Of a stretch of DNA of 64,000 bases, positions 55,300-64,000 are shown one piece after another. The stretch is from Geminocystis sp. NIES-3709. GTDB taxonomy: Bacteria > Cyanobacteriota > Cyanobacteriia > Cyanobacteriales > Cyanobacteriaceae. Positions within the stretch are counted from its first letter, which is position 1, and every line of letters starts with the position of its first letter. The position numbers were made by a program, and so were the translations under genes. The stretch covers positions 1,488,001-1,552,000 of the forward strand of contig NZ_AP014821.1 of NCBI RefSeq assembly GCF_001548115.1. Reading direction: 5' to 3'. The notes below the pieces were generated by a model. The model was given only the letters and a program-made list of their open reading frames with translations, was not told the origin of the DNA and ran no database searches.

Positions 55300-56434
55300 G
55301 ACCTCTTGCAAAATTAAATACGAGATAGGATTAACCAGAATAATCTATAATTTTGGGCGATGGAGGATACCTTAAGTATAAGATTTAATTATGAAACTTG
55401 AGAGAATAAAAAAATTAAAGCCAGAAAAGTTTAAAAGGAGATTTGGAGTAAAAAAAGAAACCTATAATCTTTTAGTAGAAATAGTCAAAAAAGAACAAAA
55501 CAATCACAAAAGAGGAAGGAAAAGCAAATTAACAGTGTCCGAGCAGATTTTAGTAACCTTGGAATATTTGAGAGAATATCGAACTTATTTTCACATATCA
55601 GAGTACTGGAATATCTCAGAATCAACGGTTTGTAGAACAGTTCATAAAATTGAAAAAATCTTGCTCAAATCAGGTTATTTTTCCCTAGGTGGTAAAAAAG
55701 AATTGATAAAAAAAGAGAATGAAATTAAGGCAGTATTAATAGATGTTACTGAAATAGCAATCGAAAGACCAAAAAAAAGACAAAAAATTTACTATAGTGG
55801 CAAAAAGAAGGAACATACATTTAAAGCACAATTAGTAGTTAATAAAGATACCTTGGAAATAATTTGTTATGTAAATGGACGAGGAAGAGAACATGATTTT
55901 AAAATTTTTAAAAACAGTAGATTACCATTAAGTGAAAAAATAAAGTGTTTAGTAGACAAAGGTTATCAAGGTATAGAAAAAATTCATAAATTAAGCGAAA
56001 TACCAAAAAAGAAAACAAAAAAAAGAAAGTTAACCCAAGAAGAAAAAAGAAAAAATAGAGAGTTAAATCGACAAAGAATCGTAATTGAACATGTAAATAG
56101 AAAACTTAAAATATTTAGAATACTATCAGAAAAATATAGAAATAAAAGAAAAAGATTTGGGTTAAGATTCAACTTAATTGCGGGAATTTATAACTATGAA
56201 ATAGTGAAAAAAGACATAGCTATTATTTAAGAACTATATTAAAGAATCCAGTAAATTAATTTGTGTATTTTATCGCCAATGGGTATTTACTTTCCTAGGT
56301 TGAGAATTATATAAGCAAGAATTATGATTAACTGTATAAAGGCACTTATTTTCTTTAATTAAATTAAAGGCGATTGCTAATATTTTGTCTTATCCTATCA
56401 TCTTTTTATGTTCATTATAATTTTGCAAGAGATC
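55300..56434 (+). mobile_element. IS5-family element in the restriction-methyltransferase gene
   Basis: 1135 bp with imperfect ends GACCTCTTGCAAAATTA and TAATTTTGCAAGAGATC. The duplicated target is TA or TAA; both choices restore the host frame (NFN(N)DLDTLFLGILAK), so the boundary is uncertain by 1-2 bases. About 200 bp lie between the transposase stop and the right end, longer than usual. Confidence 0.82.
55391..56230 (+). CDS. IS5-family transposase (intact)
   Basis: 279 residues in one frame. An N-terminal helix-turn-helix (YFHISEYWNISESTVCRTVHKI) is followed by the DDE domain: AVLIDVTEIAIERP, KCLVDKGYQGIEKI, and RQRIVIEHVNRKLKIFRIL with the final Glu. The arrangement corresponds to the single-frame IS5 relatives (IS427/ISL2-like groups). 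No visible lesion. Confidence 0.87.
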   Translation: MKLERIKKLKPEKFKRRFGVKKETYNLLVEIVKKEQNNHKRGRKSKLTVSEQILVTLEYLREYRTYFHISEYWNISESTVCRTVHKIEKILLKSGYFSLGGKKELIKKENEIKAVLIDVTEIAIERPKKRQKIYYSGKKKEHTFKAQLVVNKDTLEIICYVNGRGREHDFKIFKNSRLPLSEKIKCLVDKGYQGIEKIHKLSEIPKKKTKKRKLTQEEKRKNRELNRQRIVIEHVNRKLKIFRILSEKYRNKRKRFGLRFNLIAGIYNYEIVKKDIAII

Positions 56435-59131
56435 TAATGACTTAGATACTTTATTTTTGGGAATATTAGCGAAAAGAAATGAAGAAAGAAACCCAGATAT
56501 TAAAGCTAAATTTAATGATATTCCGTACCTGAATAGTTCCTTATTTGAGATAACAGAATTAGAAAATCAAACTTTATTTATTGCTAACTTAAACAATGAT
56601 TATCAACTACCGTTATTTACAAAAACTGTTTTAAAAGATAATCAAGGCAGAAGGAAAACAGGAGAGTTAAACACCTTAACTTATTTATTTGACTTTTTAT
56701 CGGCTTATAATTTCAGTAGTGAAGGTAAAGAGGAAATTCAAGCAGAAAGAAAGAATTTAATTAATGCCTCAGTATTAGGGTTAATTTTTGAGAAGATTAA
56801 CGGTTATCAAGACGGCTCATATTTTACCCCCGGTTTTATTACTATGTATATGTGTCGGGAAACTATCACAAGGGCAGTTATTGAAAAATTTAATCAAGAA
56901 AAAAACTGGAATGGTACTAATATTGAAAATTTACAAGAATTAATTGAATATCAAGATCAAGAAGTCAGAAAAGAAGCTAATAATATTATTAATAGTATCA
57001 AAATTTGTGACCCTGCGGTGGGTTCAGGTCATTTTTTAGTGTCTGGTTTAAATGAAATTATTGCCTTAAAAAGTAAGTTAAATATTCTGCAAGATAGGGA
57101 AGGAAAACGCATTAAAGAATATACGATAGAAGTAGAAAATGATGAATTAGTTATTAAAGATGAGGATGGGGATTTATATAGTTATAAACCTAATTATGCC
57201 CCTAGTCAACGCATCCAAGAAACTTTATTTTATGAGAAGAAAACTATTATTGAAAATTGCTTATTTGGAGTTGATATTAATCTTAATTCAGTGAATATTT
57301 GTCGGTTAAGATTATGGATTGAGTTGTTAAAAAATGCTTATTATCATCGTGACACCAAAGAGTTAGAAACCTTACCAAATATTGATATTAATATTAAGTG
57401 TGGTAATTCTTTAATTAGTCGGTTTGATTTAAACTCAGATTTGAGTTTAGCTTTGAAAAAAATTAATTTAACCATTGCCGATTATCAACAAGCGATTAAA
57501 ACTTATCATAATCCTCAAAATCGTCAAGAAAAGGAAGAAATTGTTAAGTTAATTAAGCAAATTAAAGATAACTTTAACACATTAATGACAGGTAATACTC
57601 CCCTTGAAAAGAAATTGAGAGAAAAAGAAAGTCAGTTATATCAGTTGCAAAATCAAACTTCTTTATTGCCTGAATCAGACGATGATAAAAAAGCCCGTGA
57701 AACCACAGAAAAAAGTTTAAACAACGAGATTAATCAATTAAAAAAAGAAATAGAAGATGAGACAAATAATGTTATTTATCGTAACGCTTTTGAATGGCGT
57801 TTTGAGTTTCCAGAAGTATTGAATGAAAAGGGTGATTTTATCGGTTTTGATCTTATTATCGGTAATCCCCCTTATATCAGTGCAAATTCAGGAGAAGAAA
57901 TATTGAAATTAAGACAAAAAATTTTACAAAGTAATCGATATAAAACTCTCTGGGAAAAATGGGATTTATATGTTGCTTTTATTGAAGAAAGTTTTCAGTT
58001 AATAAAAAATAGAGGTTTATGCTCTTTAATTATTCCTTATCCTTACCTAAATCAAAATTACGCTAAACTTTCCAGAGAATTTATTATTAAAGAAAATACA
58101 TTACTGGAAATTGTTAATTTGCATAGCATTAAAGTATTTGAAACTGCTACTGTAAATAATTGTATTGTTTTTGGAAAAAAAGAATATAAAGGTGATTACA
58201 AAATAAAAGTTTCTTTACCTGAAGACTATAAAATAAATAAAACTTTTTATGTTGACAAATATAATATTTTAACTACGAATTCTGTTATTGAGTTAGAAAC
58301 AAGAAAAACTTTTAATTTTTCTCAAAAACAATTCAAAAATTTAGGTGATGTATGTTTTATATCGGTAGGAATGGTATTAAATGCGGATGAAAAAAGAGTT
58401 AAAGGTGCTTTCAAAAAAAAAGATTTAATTAGTGATACGCAATCTGGAATTCATCAAAAACAATATATTGAGGCAAAAAATATTGACTCTTATCAAATTA
58501 ATTTAATTCGTTTTTTAGAATGGAATACTAATAGAGTTCCAAACTTAATAAGAAGACCAACCTTTCCTGAATTATATCAAAATGAAAAAATATTAATTAA
58601 TAAAATAGGAAAAATAAAAGCCACTTATGATAATAATAATTTATTTTGTGATCAGACAATTAGAATAGCAGTTTTGTGGTGCAACTTAATAGGTGTTCAA
58701 AATAAAAGTATTGATAATAACGTAAAAAAATTTAGTAATTATTCTCGGCAACAATTAGAACAATTTTCTACACAAATTAATATAAAATTTATTTTAGGAA
58801 TTTTAAATTCAAAATTAGGTAATTATCTACTTGACAACATAAGAGGTGTAGGTAATATAGATTTAAACCCAGACTATTTAAAAAATATTCCTATACCTTA
58901 TGTACCACTAGAGCAACAAAAAACAATAATAAATTTAGTAGATGAAATACTAGAAATAAAAAAGAAAAAACCTCAAACAAAAACCAATAATAAAGAAGAA
59001 ATAGATGAATTAGTGTATAAATTATATGGATTAACAAAAGAAGAAATTAAGATAATAGAAGGACATCAATAAATAGATAAAACCAAATCAACAAAAGTTT
59101 ATTATTACCTCTTAATTTTAGACTATTATTT

Positions 59132-60454
59132 TTACTTATCACTCCAATTATCCCCTATACTAGCCTCAGCCTCAATCGGTACTCTGTTAAGAAATTCCTT
59201 ACCAGAGTTAACCATAGTCTCACTTAATACCGAGGCAACTTGAGAAGAGATCGACTCATGAGCCTCTAAGATAATCTCATCATGTACCGTTGCCAATATC
59301 CGAGCTTTACCATTAAAAGGTTTAAGGGCTGATACCAGTTTACCGAGGGCAAGTTTAACCATATCAGCCCCCGTGCCTTGAATGGGAGTATTGAGGATTT
59401 GCTGAGGTGAGGCATTATCAAAATATCTGATTCTATCTGATAATGTCCTAGTCTCATTAATCCCCCCATTGTAGATTCTTGATTTAGTCTTTTTATGCCA
59501 ATTAGCTAAACCGCTATAGGATTTAAAGAAGTTATCCATAATTGTTTTAGCTTCTTTTTCACTTAAACTTATGCCGTAATTACTTTCAGCATAGCCTCTA
59601 AATCCGTTAACCGATGCGCCGTAAATCAGCCCAAAGTTAGCTGATTTAGCTATCTGTCTATCCTCTTTAGTTACCTCAGTTAATGGTTTATTGAGAATAC
59701 TAGCTCTTGGCATTCTTGAACCAGTTTTACCCAACATTGCTCTTTCCACAGTCTCTTGTCTTCTAAAAATCCATCCTAAAAAAGTGCGATCAACTCCATC
59801 TTTTGGTAAAAAAGGTATTAATTCTGTTGTACATCTACCTTCAAAATTAGGTATTGCAACTTTATTTAGATAAGGACGTAATTTACTATATAAAACATGA
59901 GATGAATTAAAAACATAAGTTGAGCTGATACCTTCATTCTTTATGCTTTCTGAAGGTTGTTTTAGTATTCGCCCTGTTTGACTTTCTATATGTTCTAAAC
60001 CAATGTAGGTAAGAGATAATAATTGATATGTGTTTGAATCTATAATTTGTTTATCTTCTTGACAAACATCACCTAATTTAACTTGTTTCCAAGATTTAGC
60101 CTCCTCACTGTGGAAGTACGATCGCAGATAAGCAGAGGGTAAAGCTAAAGCCGATTCTAATTGAGCTTCGGTGGCTTTCCTTGCCTTTTCCACTGCCGAC
60201 ATTTGCTCATTCAATATCGATGCGATGCGTTTTTGTTCATCTATTGGCGGCAAAGGGATTGGGAGGTTAATTAAAAATTCTTTCGGTACTCTTTTTTGTC
60301 CTACAGAACCAGTAAAATGTTCACTAGCTAATTGATATATTTTAGGTTGTCTAATAAAGTTGTGAACGTATTTAGCATCAATAAGTTGAGTTGGTCTAAG
60401 GTGATTTCTTAGAAAGAAATTACCCGCTAAGAAGATCGGATAAGAATATCCCAT
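59132..60454 (-). CDS. In-frame chimera: HsdS specificity fragment joined to DNA polymerase I C-terminus
   Basis: 440 codons without a stop. Residues about 20-252 are HsdS: SVGQKRVPKEFLINLPIPLP and DEQKRIASILNEQMSAVEKA (central conserved helix), a second target-recognition domain, and GKTGSRMPRASI. From about residue 254 the sequence is the palm/fingers end of a family A polymerase: VTKEDRQIAKSANFGLIYGA (motif B) and ARILATVHDEIILEAHE (motif C with catalytic His-Asp-Glu). The join lies in ASI-LNKP (about 59696), a short stretch plausible in both parents. The first 19 residues come from the ISAzo13 end. Neither half is complete, so activity is unlikely. Confidence 0.85.
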   Translation of the reverse strand: MGYSYPIFLAGNFFLRNHLRPTQLIDAKYVHNFIRQPKIYQLASEHFTGSVGQKRVPKEFLINLPIPLPPIDEQKRIASILNEQMSAVEKARKATEAQLESALALPSAYLRSYFHSEEAKSWKQVKLGDVCQEDKQIIDSNTYQLLSLTYIGLEHIESQTGRILKQPSESIKNEGISSTYVFNSSHVLYSKLRPYLNKVAIPNFEGRCTTELIPFLPKDGVDRTFLGWIFRRQETVERAMLGKTGSRMPRASILNKPLTEVTKEDRQIAKSANFGLIYGASVNGFRGYAESNYGISLSEKEAKTIMDNFFKSYSGLANWHKKTKSRIYNGGINETRTLSDRIRYFDNASPQQILNTPIQGTGADMVKLALGKLVSALKPFNGKARILATVHDEIILEAHESISSQVASVLSETMVNSGKEFLNRVPIEAEASIGDNWSDK

Positions 60455-60639
60455 TTTGGCAAGTCTGGATTACGTTCCAAGTGCATTTCAATGTTTTTCA
60501 TTTCTTTTTTTGTTAAAGAGATTCCTTTTTCATATACTTTCTCACTGAAGTTAACAATTGGTCTTAATCCTTTCCATGTCATGGTTTTTGCCCAAGCTAA
60601 CATAGTTTCTACAGGGAGAAAGTCAGTTATGCGAAACAA
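60427..60639 (-). pseudogene. ISAzo13 transposase, C-terminal fragment
   Basis: Reads DFLPVETMLAWAKTMTWKGL, then VYEKGISLTKKEMKNIEMHL and DLPKWDILI, characteristic of the C-terminus of ISAzo13-type (Rhodopirellula-type DDE) transposases. It ends at 60427, 27 bp inside the element end. Confidence 0.7.
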
Positions 60640-60856
60640 AAGTACTATTGACTGCTTAAAGACAATTATTGAGATATGCACATCTATGTTTGAGTACTTG
60701 AGCGATGTTTTCTTTGTTCCATTGTGCACCTGAAATTTTGAGTCGCCTATCTATTTGCTTTACCGTTGATTCTACCGCTCCTGAACCAATAGAACAAATT
60801 TGTTCTTCCTAATAATAACCGTAGTTAACAATCCGCTCTCTATGAGTCTCCAAATA

Positions 60857-61808
60857 TAGTTATTTAAAATAACACTGAGACAGTTAGTGATAGAATTAAA
60901 ATCAACAAATATTCAGATTTTACTAATACTATAATGTATCATAATTTAGAATTGAGAGAAAAGGTTATTGACGATGTAGAGAATAAAGGTAGTGTAACTA
61001 AAGCAAGTAGAATTTTCGGGGTATCAAGAGCTTCAATATATCGCTGGTTAACCAGAGAAAACTTAAAACCAACTATCGTGAAATATCGACATCGCAAATT
61101 AAATTGGTCAGCATTATACCGTGATGTGATAGAAAATCCCGATGATAAATTAATTGAGAGAGCAAACAAGTTTGGAGTAACAGTTCCCGCTATATCTTAT
61201 GCTTTTAAAAGAATGAAGATTACTAGAAAAAAAAACAGTTACGCTATAGAGAGAGAAATAGTACAGAGAGAATAAAATACTTAATAACAATAAGAGAATT
61301 AGTAAAAAAACATGGCATCAAAAGTCTTGTATTTATTGACGAATCTGGGTTTGAAGAAAAAAGTAGTTGTATTTATGGATGGTCAAAAAAAGGGAAAAAA
61401 ATTTATGGAAATAAGCAAGGAAAACGAGGAAAAAGAGAAAGTTTAGTAGCAGGAAGAAGAAAAAAAGAAAGAGACTTTATTGCACCAATGATTTTCAGAG
61501 GAAGTTTAAATGCAGAAAGTTTTGAAGGGTGGCTTGTAAAATATTTATTACCATCCCTGAAAGAATTTTCAATACTGATCATGGATAATGCACCAATTCA
61601 TAGAAAAAATAAAATAAAAGAGTTAGTAAAAAATGCAGGGCATCAAGTGATATTTTTGCCAACTTATTCTCCTGACTTTAATGATATTGAACATGATTTT
61701 AGTGCATTAAAAAGGGCAAGAATGTATAGTAAAGAAGATATTAGTTTAGATGAAATAATCCGCAGTTATTGTGACAGTTAAGTGTCTCATTCTTATTTTT
61801 AATGACTA
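60857..61808 (+). mobile_element. IS630-family element with two-frame transposase
   Basis: 952 bp. Inverted ends TAGTTATTTAAAATAACA and, as reverse complement of the right end, TAGTCATTAAAAATAAGA; the similarity continues for more than 25 bp through TGAGACA. TA lies on both sides (60855-60856, 61809-61810). It is inserted in the ISKra4 remnant and is the innermost element of the nest. Confidence 0.88.
60934..61781 (+). CDS. IS630-family transposase, orfA/orfB joined by -1 frameshift
   Basis: OrfA (60934-61275) has the helix-turn-helix GSVTKASRIFGVSRASIYRW. OrfB carries the DDE domain: KSLVFIDESGFEEKS, ILIMDNAPIH and LPTYSPDFNDIEHDFSAL. The frames overlap at a run of nine A (61227-61235); a -1 slip there joins RMKITRKK to QLRYRERNSTERIKYL and gives a 282-residue protein. 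This two-frame design with an A-run is common among IS630 relatives and is probably functional programmed frameshifting rather than damage. Confidence 0.85.
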
Positions 61809-62310
61809 TAGTTACAGAAATTTTCTGCTTTTTTTTTCTTCACCTGTGACATTAATGTGATTGTTTCATCTATTTTCCCACACCAAAGCAAATTTTCTGC
61901 TTCCTTTAATCTTTTCCTACTTCCTCCCATTTTGTTTAAGTTTTCCATCAAATGATACCAATCAAGTATTTCTCTTTTTTCTCCAGGTAAGGACTAATTC
62001 TTTGATTTGTTTTTAAATTTAATCTAATGGCTTGTTTTTCAGTAATGGGTAATTCCCCAATTATACTTCTGATGTTTCGGGTTCTTCCCGATTGGGTGTT
62101 TGTGATGTTTTGGATAAAAAAAATCCTATTTGTGGAGTAATATATTTAAGGGTTTGTTCTCGAATAGTTTCTTCTATAGTAGCCAAATTATGAAGTTGAT
62201 TAACATCAGATTGTTGATAAAGAATATTGGCAATAGCTCGAATATGTAGATTCAGTTGTGCTTGTTGTTCAGGGATCATTTTTAAAGAAAATAAGAGAAT
62301 TAAGATTAAT

Positions 62311-62565
62311 TTAGTTAACCAAAAACCATTTTAGTTCTTTTGTCAAGTAGTTTTTTTGTTCGGCAAATTTGACCTGCTCCCAACAAATAATACCAGTACG
62401 TTCTTCTTCCAAACCAAGTTGAACATTATCTCGCCCCCATCCCCAAATTCTTTCTGCTTGAAATGAGCGGCGAAAAGCACCATACATTTTACTTGCAGCC
62501 ATTCGTATATCTTCAATCTGAGATTGTGTTAATTCAATAGCTTGATCCATTAAACGTAACGCCAA
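62311..62565 (-). pseudogene. ISAzo13 transposase, N-terminal fragment
   Basis: Reads MDQAIELTQSQIEDIRMAAS, then FRRSFQAE and GWGRDNVQLGLEEERTGIIC, a clear ISAzo13 N-terminus with a small internal deletion, then diverges after WEQVKFAEQKNY. It lies 72 bp inside the right end of the element. Confidence 0.72.
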
Positions 62566-62967
62566 TTATCTTTATTGTACAGCTATGATTATCGCAAAAT
62601 TTTGATTTTTTGGGTAGATCCTTTTTCAGAAATCACCTAATTACATGAAATTCTGTTGTACCAAGTCCAAAACCATCAATTAAATTAGTTGCGATCGCAT
62701 TTTTGCCATTTTCCATACAAGGAGTTATTTTGGCAAATAAGACATCACCTTCTTCAAAATATGTATAACCTCGTTTAACTTCGATATAAGGTTTTACTTC
62801 CGCATCTGCAATAATTCCTCGTTTTTCATCTACTGCCGACATTGGCACAAATGTTGTCGGGGTTTTATCCTCTCTTTTTATATCACTTGGGCGACGAGGA
62901 TTAATTTCACAAACATCAACTAATTTAACCCATTGCCAACCATCAGGTAACTTCTTATTATCCTTAC

Positions 62968-64000
62968 TCATGCAGCAAATAACCTCATTTTAGTCTCTAA
63001 TAATATCTCTTTAGGATCGCCAAACTCTTTTAAAGCACCAATTCCCCCTGCTTTTTTCACCATTGGCAACTGAAATAATTTAGGGTTTTCTAGCTCTTCC
63101 GTACCATTTTGAGCAAATTGAGCCGTAATGGCTTTTATTGTCGCTACTGTGGCTTCTGGCATCATTTCTAACCATTTTTCTTGCTTATACTCAAAGGCTT
63201 CTGCCCGTTGTTTACGGGTGCGTAACTGAATACCATAACCCAATTCCCCTAAAATATCAAATAAATCATAGTCTTCCAACTCCGACACCGCTCTTAATAC
63301 TAGAGGCGATCGCCCCCCATCAGGTAAAATACTCATTAACTGATTACGACTATTAGGCTTAATCCAAATCTCTCGAAATAGAGCAATATTGGACACCTCC
63401 TCAATTAACCGTTTCCCTAATCTTTCTCGGTATTCCTCCACACTCACAGGAATTGTCTCACCATTTACCATCGTTAAAATGGACTTTTGCCCTGCGGTAA
63501 TGCGTACATCAAAACCTTCCACCGTAATAATTTTTTGAGATTCCACATTATAACTCCCCCCCTTCTCCTTAACTCGATCACTTGTCTTGTCATCCTTACG
63601 GGGAGATAACCTCGTCAAAAACTCCTCCCCAAATAAACGAGTCGCATTGGTATAGTCATAAACCCGAAACATCAACTTACCCGAAGGAGGATGTAACCTT
63701 GTACCCCTACCAATCATCTGATAAAAAGTGAGGGGCGATCGCATATAGCGGAAAAAAACAATATTTTCCAACGGAGGCACATCCACCCCAGTCGTCAACA
63801 AATCCACGGTAGTAGCGATAAAATGACTTCTCGAAGACTCCTTTAAATCTGGTAAATAATCATTACCCGAATTTTTTGCCGTACATTTAAAAGCATAATC
63901 AGACAAAAGTTGACGGTTATTTTGACCACACCAATCAACATAAATATTATTCATAGTAATAGCCACCTCATCAGCGTGTTTATCACTAACACAGAAAATA
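62968..64000 (-). CDS. hsdR: Type I restriction endonuclease subunit R, C-terminal part (runs off window)
   Basis: The open frame extends from the stop at 62968 to the window edge (about 344 codons visible). IFCVSDKHADEVAI at the edge and SSRSHFIATTVDLLTTGVDV, IVFFRYMRSPLTFYQMIGRGT are helicase motifs IV to VI of the SF2 motor. The later RITAGQKSILTMVNGETIPV and FREIWIKPNSRNQLMS belong to the EcoEI-type C-terminal domain that assembles with HsdM/HsdS. The gene overlaps hsdS by 4 bp (ATGA), so they form an operon in the order hsdR-hsdS; hsdM must lie outside. Confidence 0.9.
   Translation of the reverse strand, partial: IFCVSDKHADEVAITMNNIYVDWCGQNNRQLLSDYAFKCTAKNSGNDYLPDLKESSRSHFIATTVDLLTTGVDVPPLENIVFFRYMRSPLTFYQMIGRGTRLHPPSGKLMFRVYDYTNATRLFGEEFLTRLSPRKDDKTSDRVKEKGGSYNVESQKIITVEGFDVRITAGQKSILTMVNGETIPVSVEEYRERLGKRLIEEVSNIALFREIWIKPNSRNQLMSILPDGGRSPLVLRAVSELEDYDLFDILGELGYGIQLRTRKQRAEAFEYKQEKWLEMMPEATVATIKAITAQFAQNGTEELENPKLFQLPMVKKAGGIGALKEFGDPKEILLETKMRLFAA

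Larger units (their letters stand above)
54110..59072 (+). pseudogene. Type IIG-like restriction-methyltransferase, broken by MITE and IS5
   Basis: The coding pieces are 54110-54985, 55080-55299 and 56437-59072. Joining them after removing each insertion with one target copy gives 3732 nt, an open frame of 1243 residues. The N-terminal part looks like a nuclease/N-terminal domain (VGVIIETKKPDD resembles the ExK of a PD-ExK site). The methyltransferase core has motif I KICDPAVGSGHFLVSGLNEI and motif IV LIIGNPPYIS, followed by the Eco57I-type LCSLIIPYPYLNQNYAKLSREF. The C-terminal 250 residues resemble target-recognition domains. The last piece alone (56457-59072, 871 codons) keeps both SAM and catalytic motifs, so a methylation-only product is conceivable. 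Confidence 0.85.
60656..62279 (-). pseudogene. ISKra4-family transposase remnant, split by IS630 and internally deleted
   Basis: The N-terminal piece (62061-62279) begins MIPEQQAQLNLHIRAIANIL; a frameshift follows, then a middle piece with ILDWYHLMENLNKMGGSRKR and CGKIDETITLMSQVKKKKAE, and after the IS630 the C-terminal piece ERIVNYGYY, ICSIGSGAVESTVKQIDRRL and the stop at 60656-60658. Excising 60857-61808 with one TA restores NFCNYLETHRERIV. A stop replaces one codon (YYxEEQ) and part of the centre is missing, so the remnant was dead before or after the IS630 arrived. Confidence 0.75.
60400..62637 (-). mobile_element. ISAzo13-family element inside hsdS, itself filled with other elements
   Basis: 2238 bp with ends GGTGATTTCT and AGAAATCACC and a 3-bp TAA duplication (60397-60399, 62638-62640). 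Inside, the ISAzo13 transposase survives only as an N-terminal piece near the right end and a C-terminal piece near the left end, with an ISKra4 remnant between them that in turn contains an IS630. Confidence 0.82.
59696..62971 (-). pseudogene. hsdS: Type I restriction specificity subunit hsdS, interrupted and 3'-truncated
   Basis: The first part (62638-62971) starts at an ATG overlapping the hsdR stop by 4 bp and reads LPDGWQWVKLVDVCEINPRR, then GTTEFHVIR. The second part continues at 60396. Removing the ISAzo13 element (60400-62637) with one TAA gives TEFHVIRPTQLIDAKYVHNF with no frame change. Two target-recognition domains and the central helix are present; the final C-terminal conserved region is replaced by polymerase sequence near 59696. 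HsdS would choose the DNA target for HsdM/HsdR; this copy cannot make a normal protein. Confidence 0.88.

Noticed and set aside
41294-64000. CAST right end and CRISPR array
   Set aside because: Looked for ordered GACA-type TnsB sites and regularly spaced direct repeats; only isolated matches were found, none organised as an end or an array.

Overview
The window looks like a chromosomal piece of an AT-rich unicellular cyanobacterium. HIP1-type GCGATCGC/CGATCG sites are scattered throughout. The vertically inherited genes are cyanobacterial: psbO, a diflavin flavodiiron protein, accD, minC/minD/minE, purM, a cyanobacterial-type pyruvate dehydrogenase E2, aat, and a DUF4336 protein. A Geminocystis/Cyanobacterium-like host is a guess from base composition and gene content, not a demonstrated assignment.

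Positions 1-37,567 are mostly ordinary chromosome. A minus-strand surface-glycan operon (1-4146) is followed by aat, an ArsB/NhaD permease and a DppB-type permease. Next come four co-oriented pseudopilin/PilX-like genes ending in an HpsA-like protein (9410-14312), then an antiporter-Usp fusion, assorted housekeeping genes, minCDE, purM, rlpA, a flavodiiron protein, accD and psbO. One IS701-family element (23331-24770) interrupts this part; it has been inactivated by an 87-bp MITE.

Positions 37,568 to the end are a genomic island made of broken pieces. At 37,568 lies the left end of a type V-K CRISPR-associated (Tn7-like) transposon, with repeated TGTC TnsB sites, tnsB split by an IS630 element, and tnsC truncated. 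No tniQ, cas12k or CRISPR array is visible. tnsC runs directly into a replicon-like module (about 41,279-52,400). This module holds an AEP primase-DnaB helicase fusion, an unrecognised 650-residue protein, an HTH protein, a tyrosine recombinase, a Doc toxin with a 57-residue overlapping partner, and a ribbon-helix-helix-like protein. A TATCTGATATA/TATATCAGATA palindrome recurs upstream of at least four of its transcription units. Tandem 21-bp repeats near 45.3 kb could be an origin.

Positions 52,700-64,000 are a restriction-system graveyard. A type IIG-like restriction-methyltransferase gene is broken by a MITE and an IS5-family element. A type I hsdS is broken by an ISAzo13 element, which carries an ISKra4 remnant, which in turn carries an IS630. 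The 3' end of that hsdS is fused in frame to the C-terminal palm of a family A DNA polymerase. In nearly every case, removing the insertion and one copy of its target duplication restores an open frame exactly, so the order of events can be read from the sequence alone.
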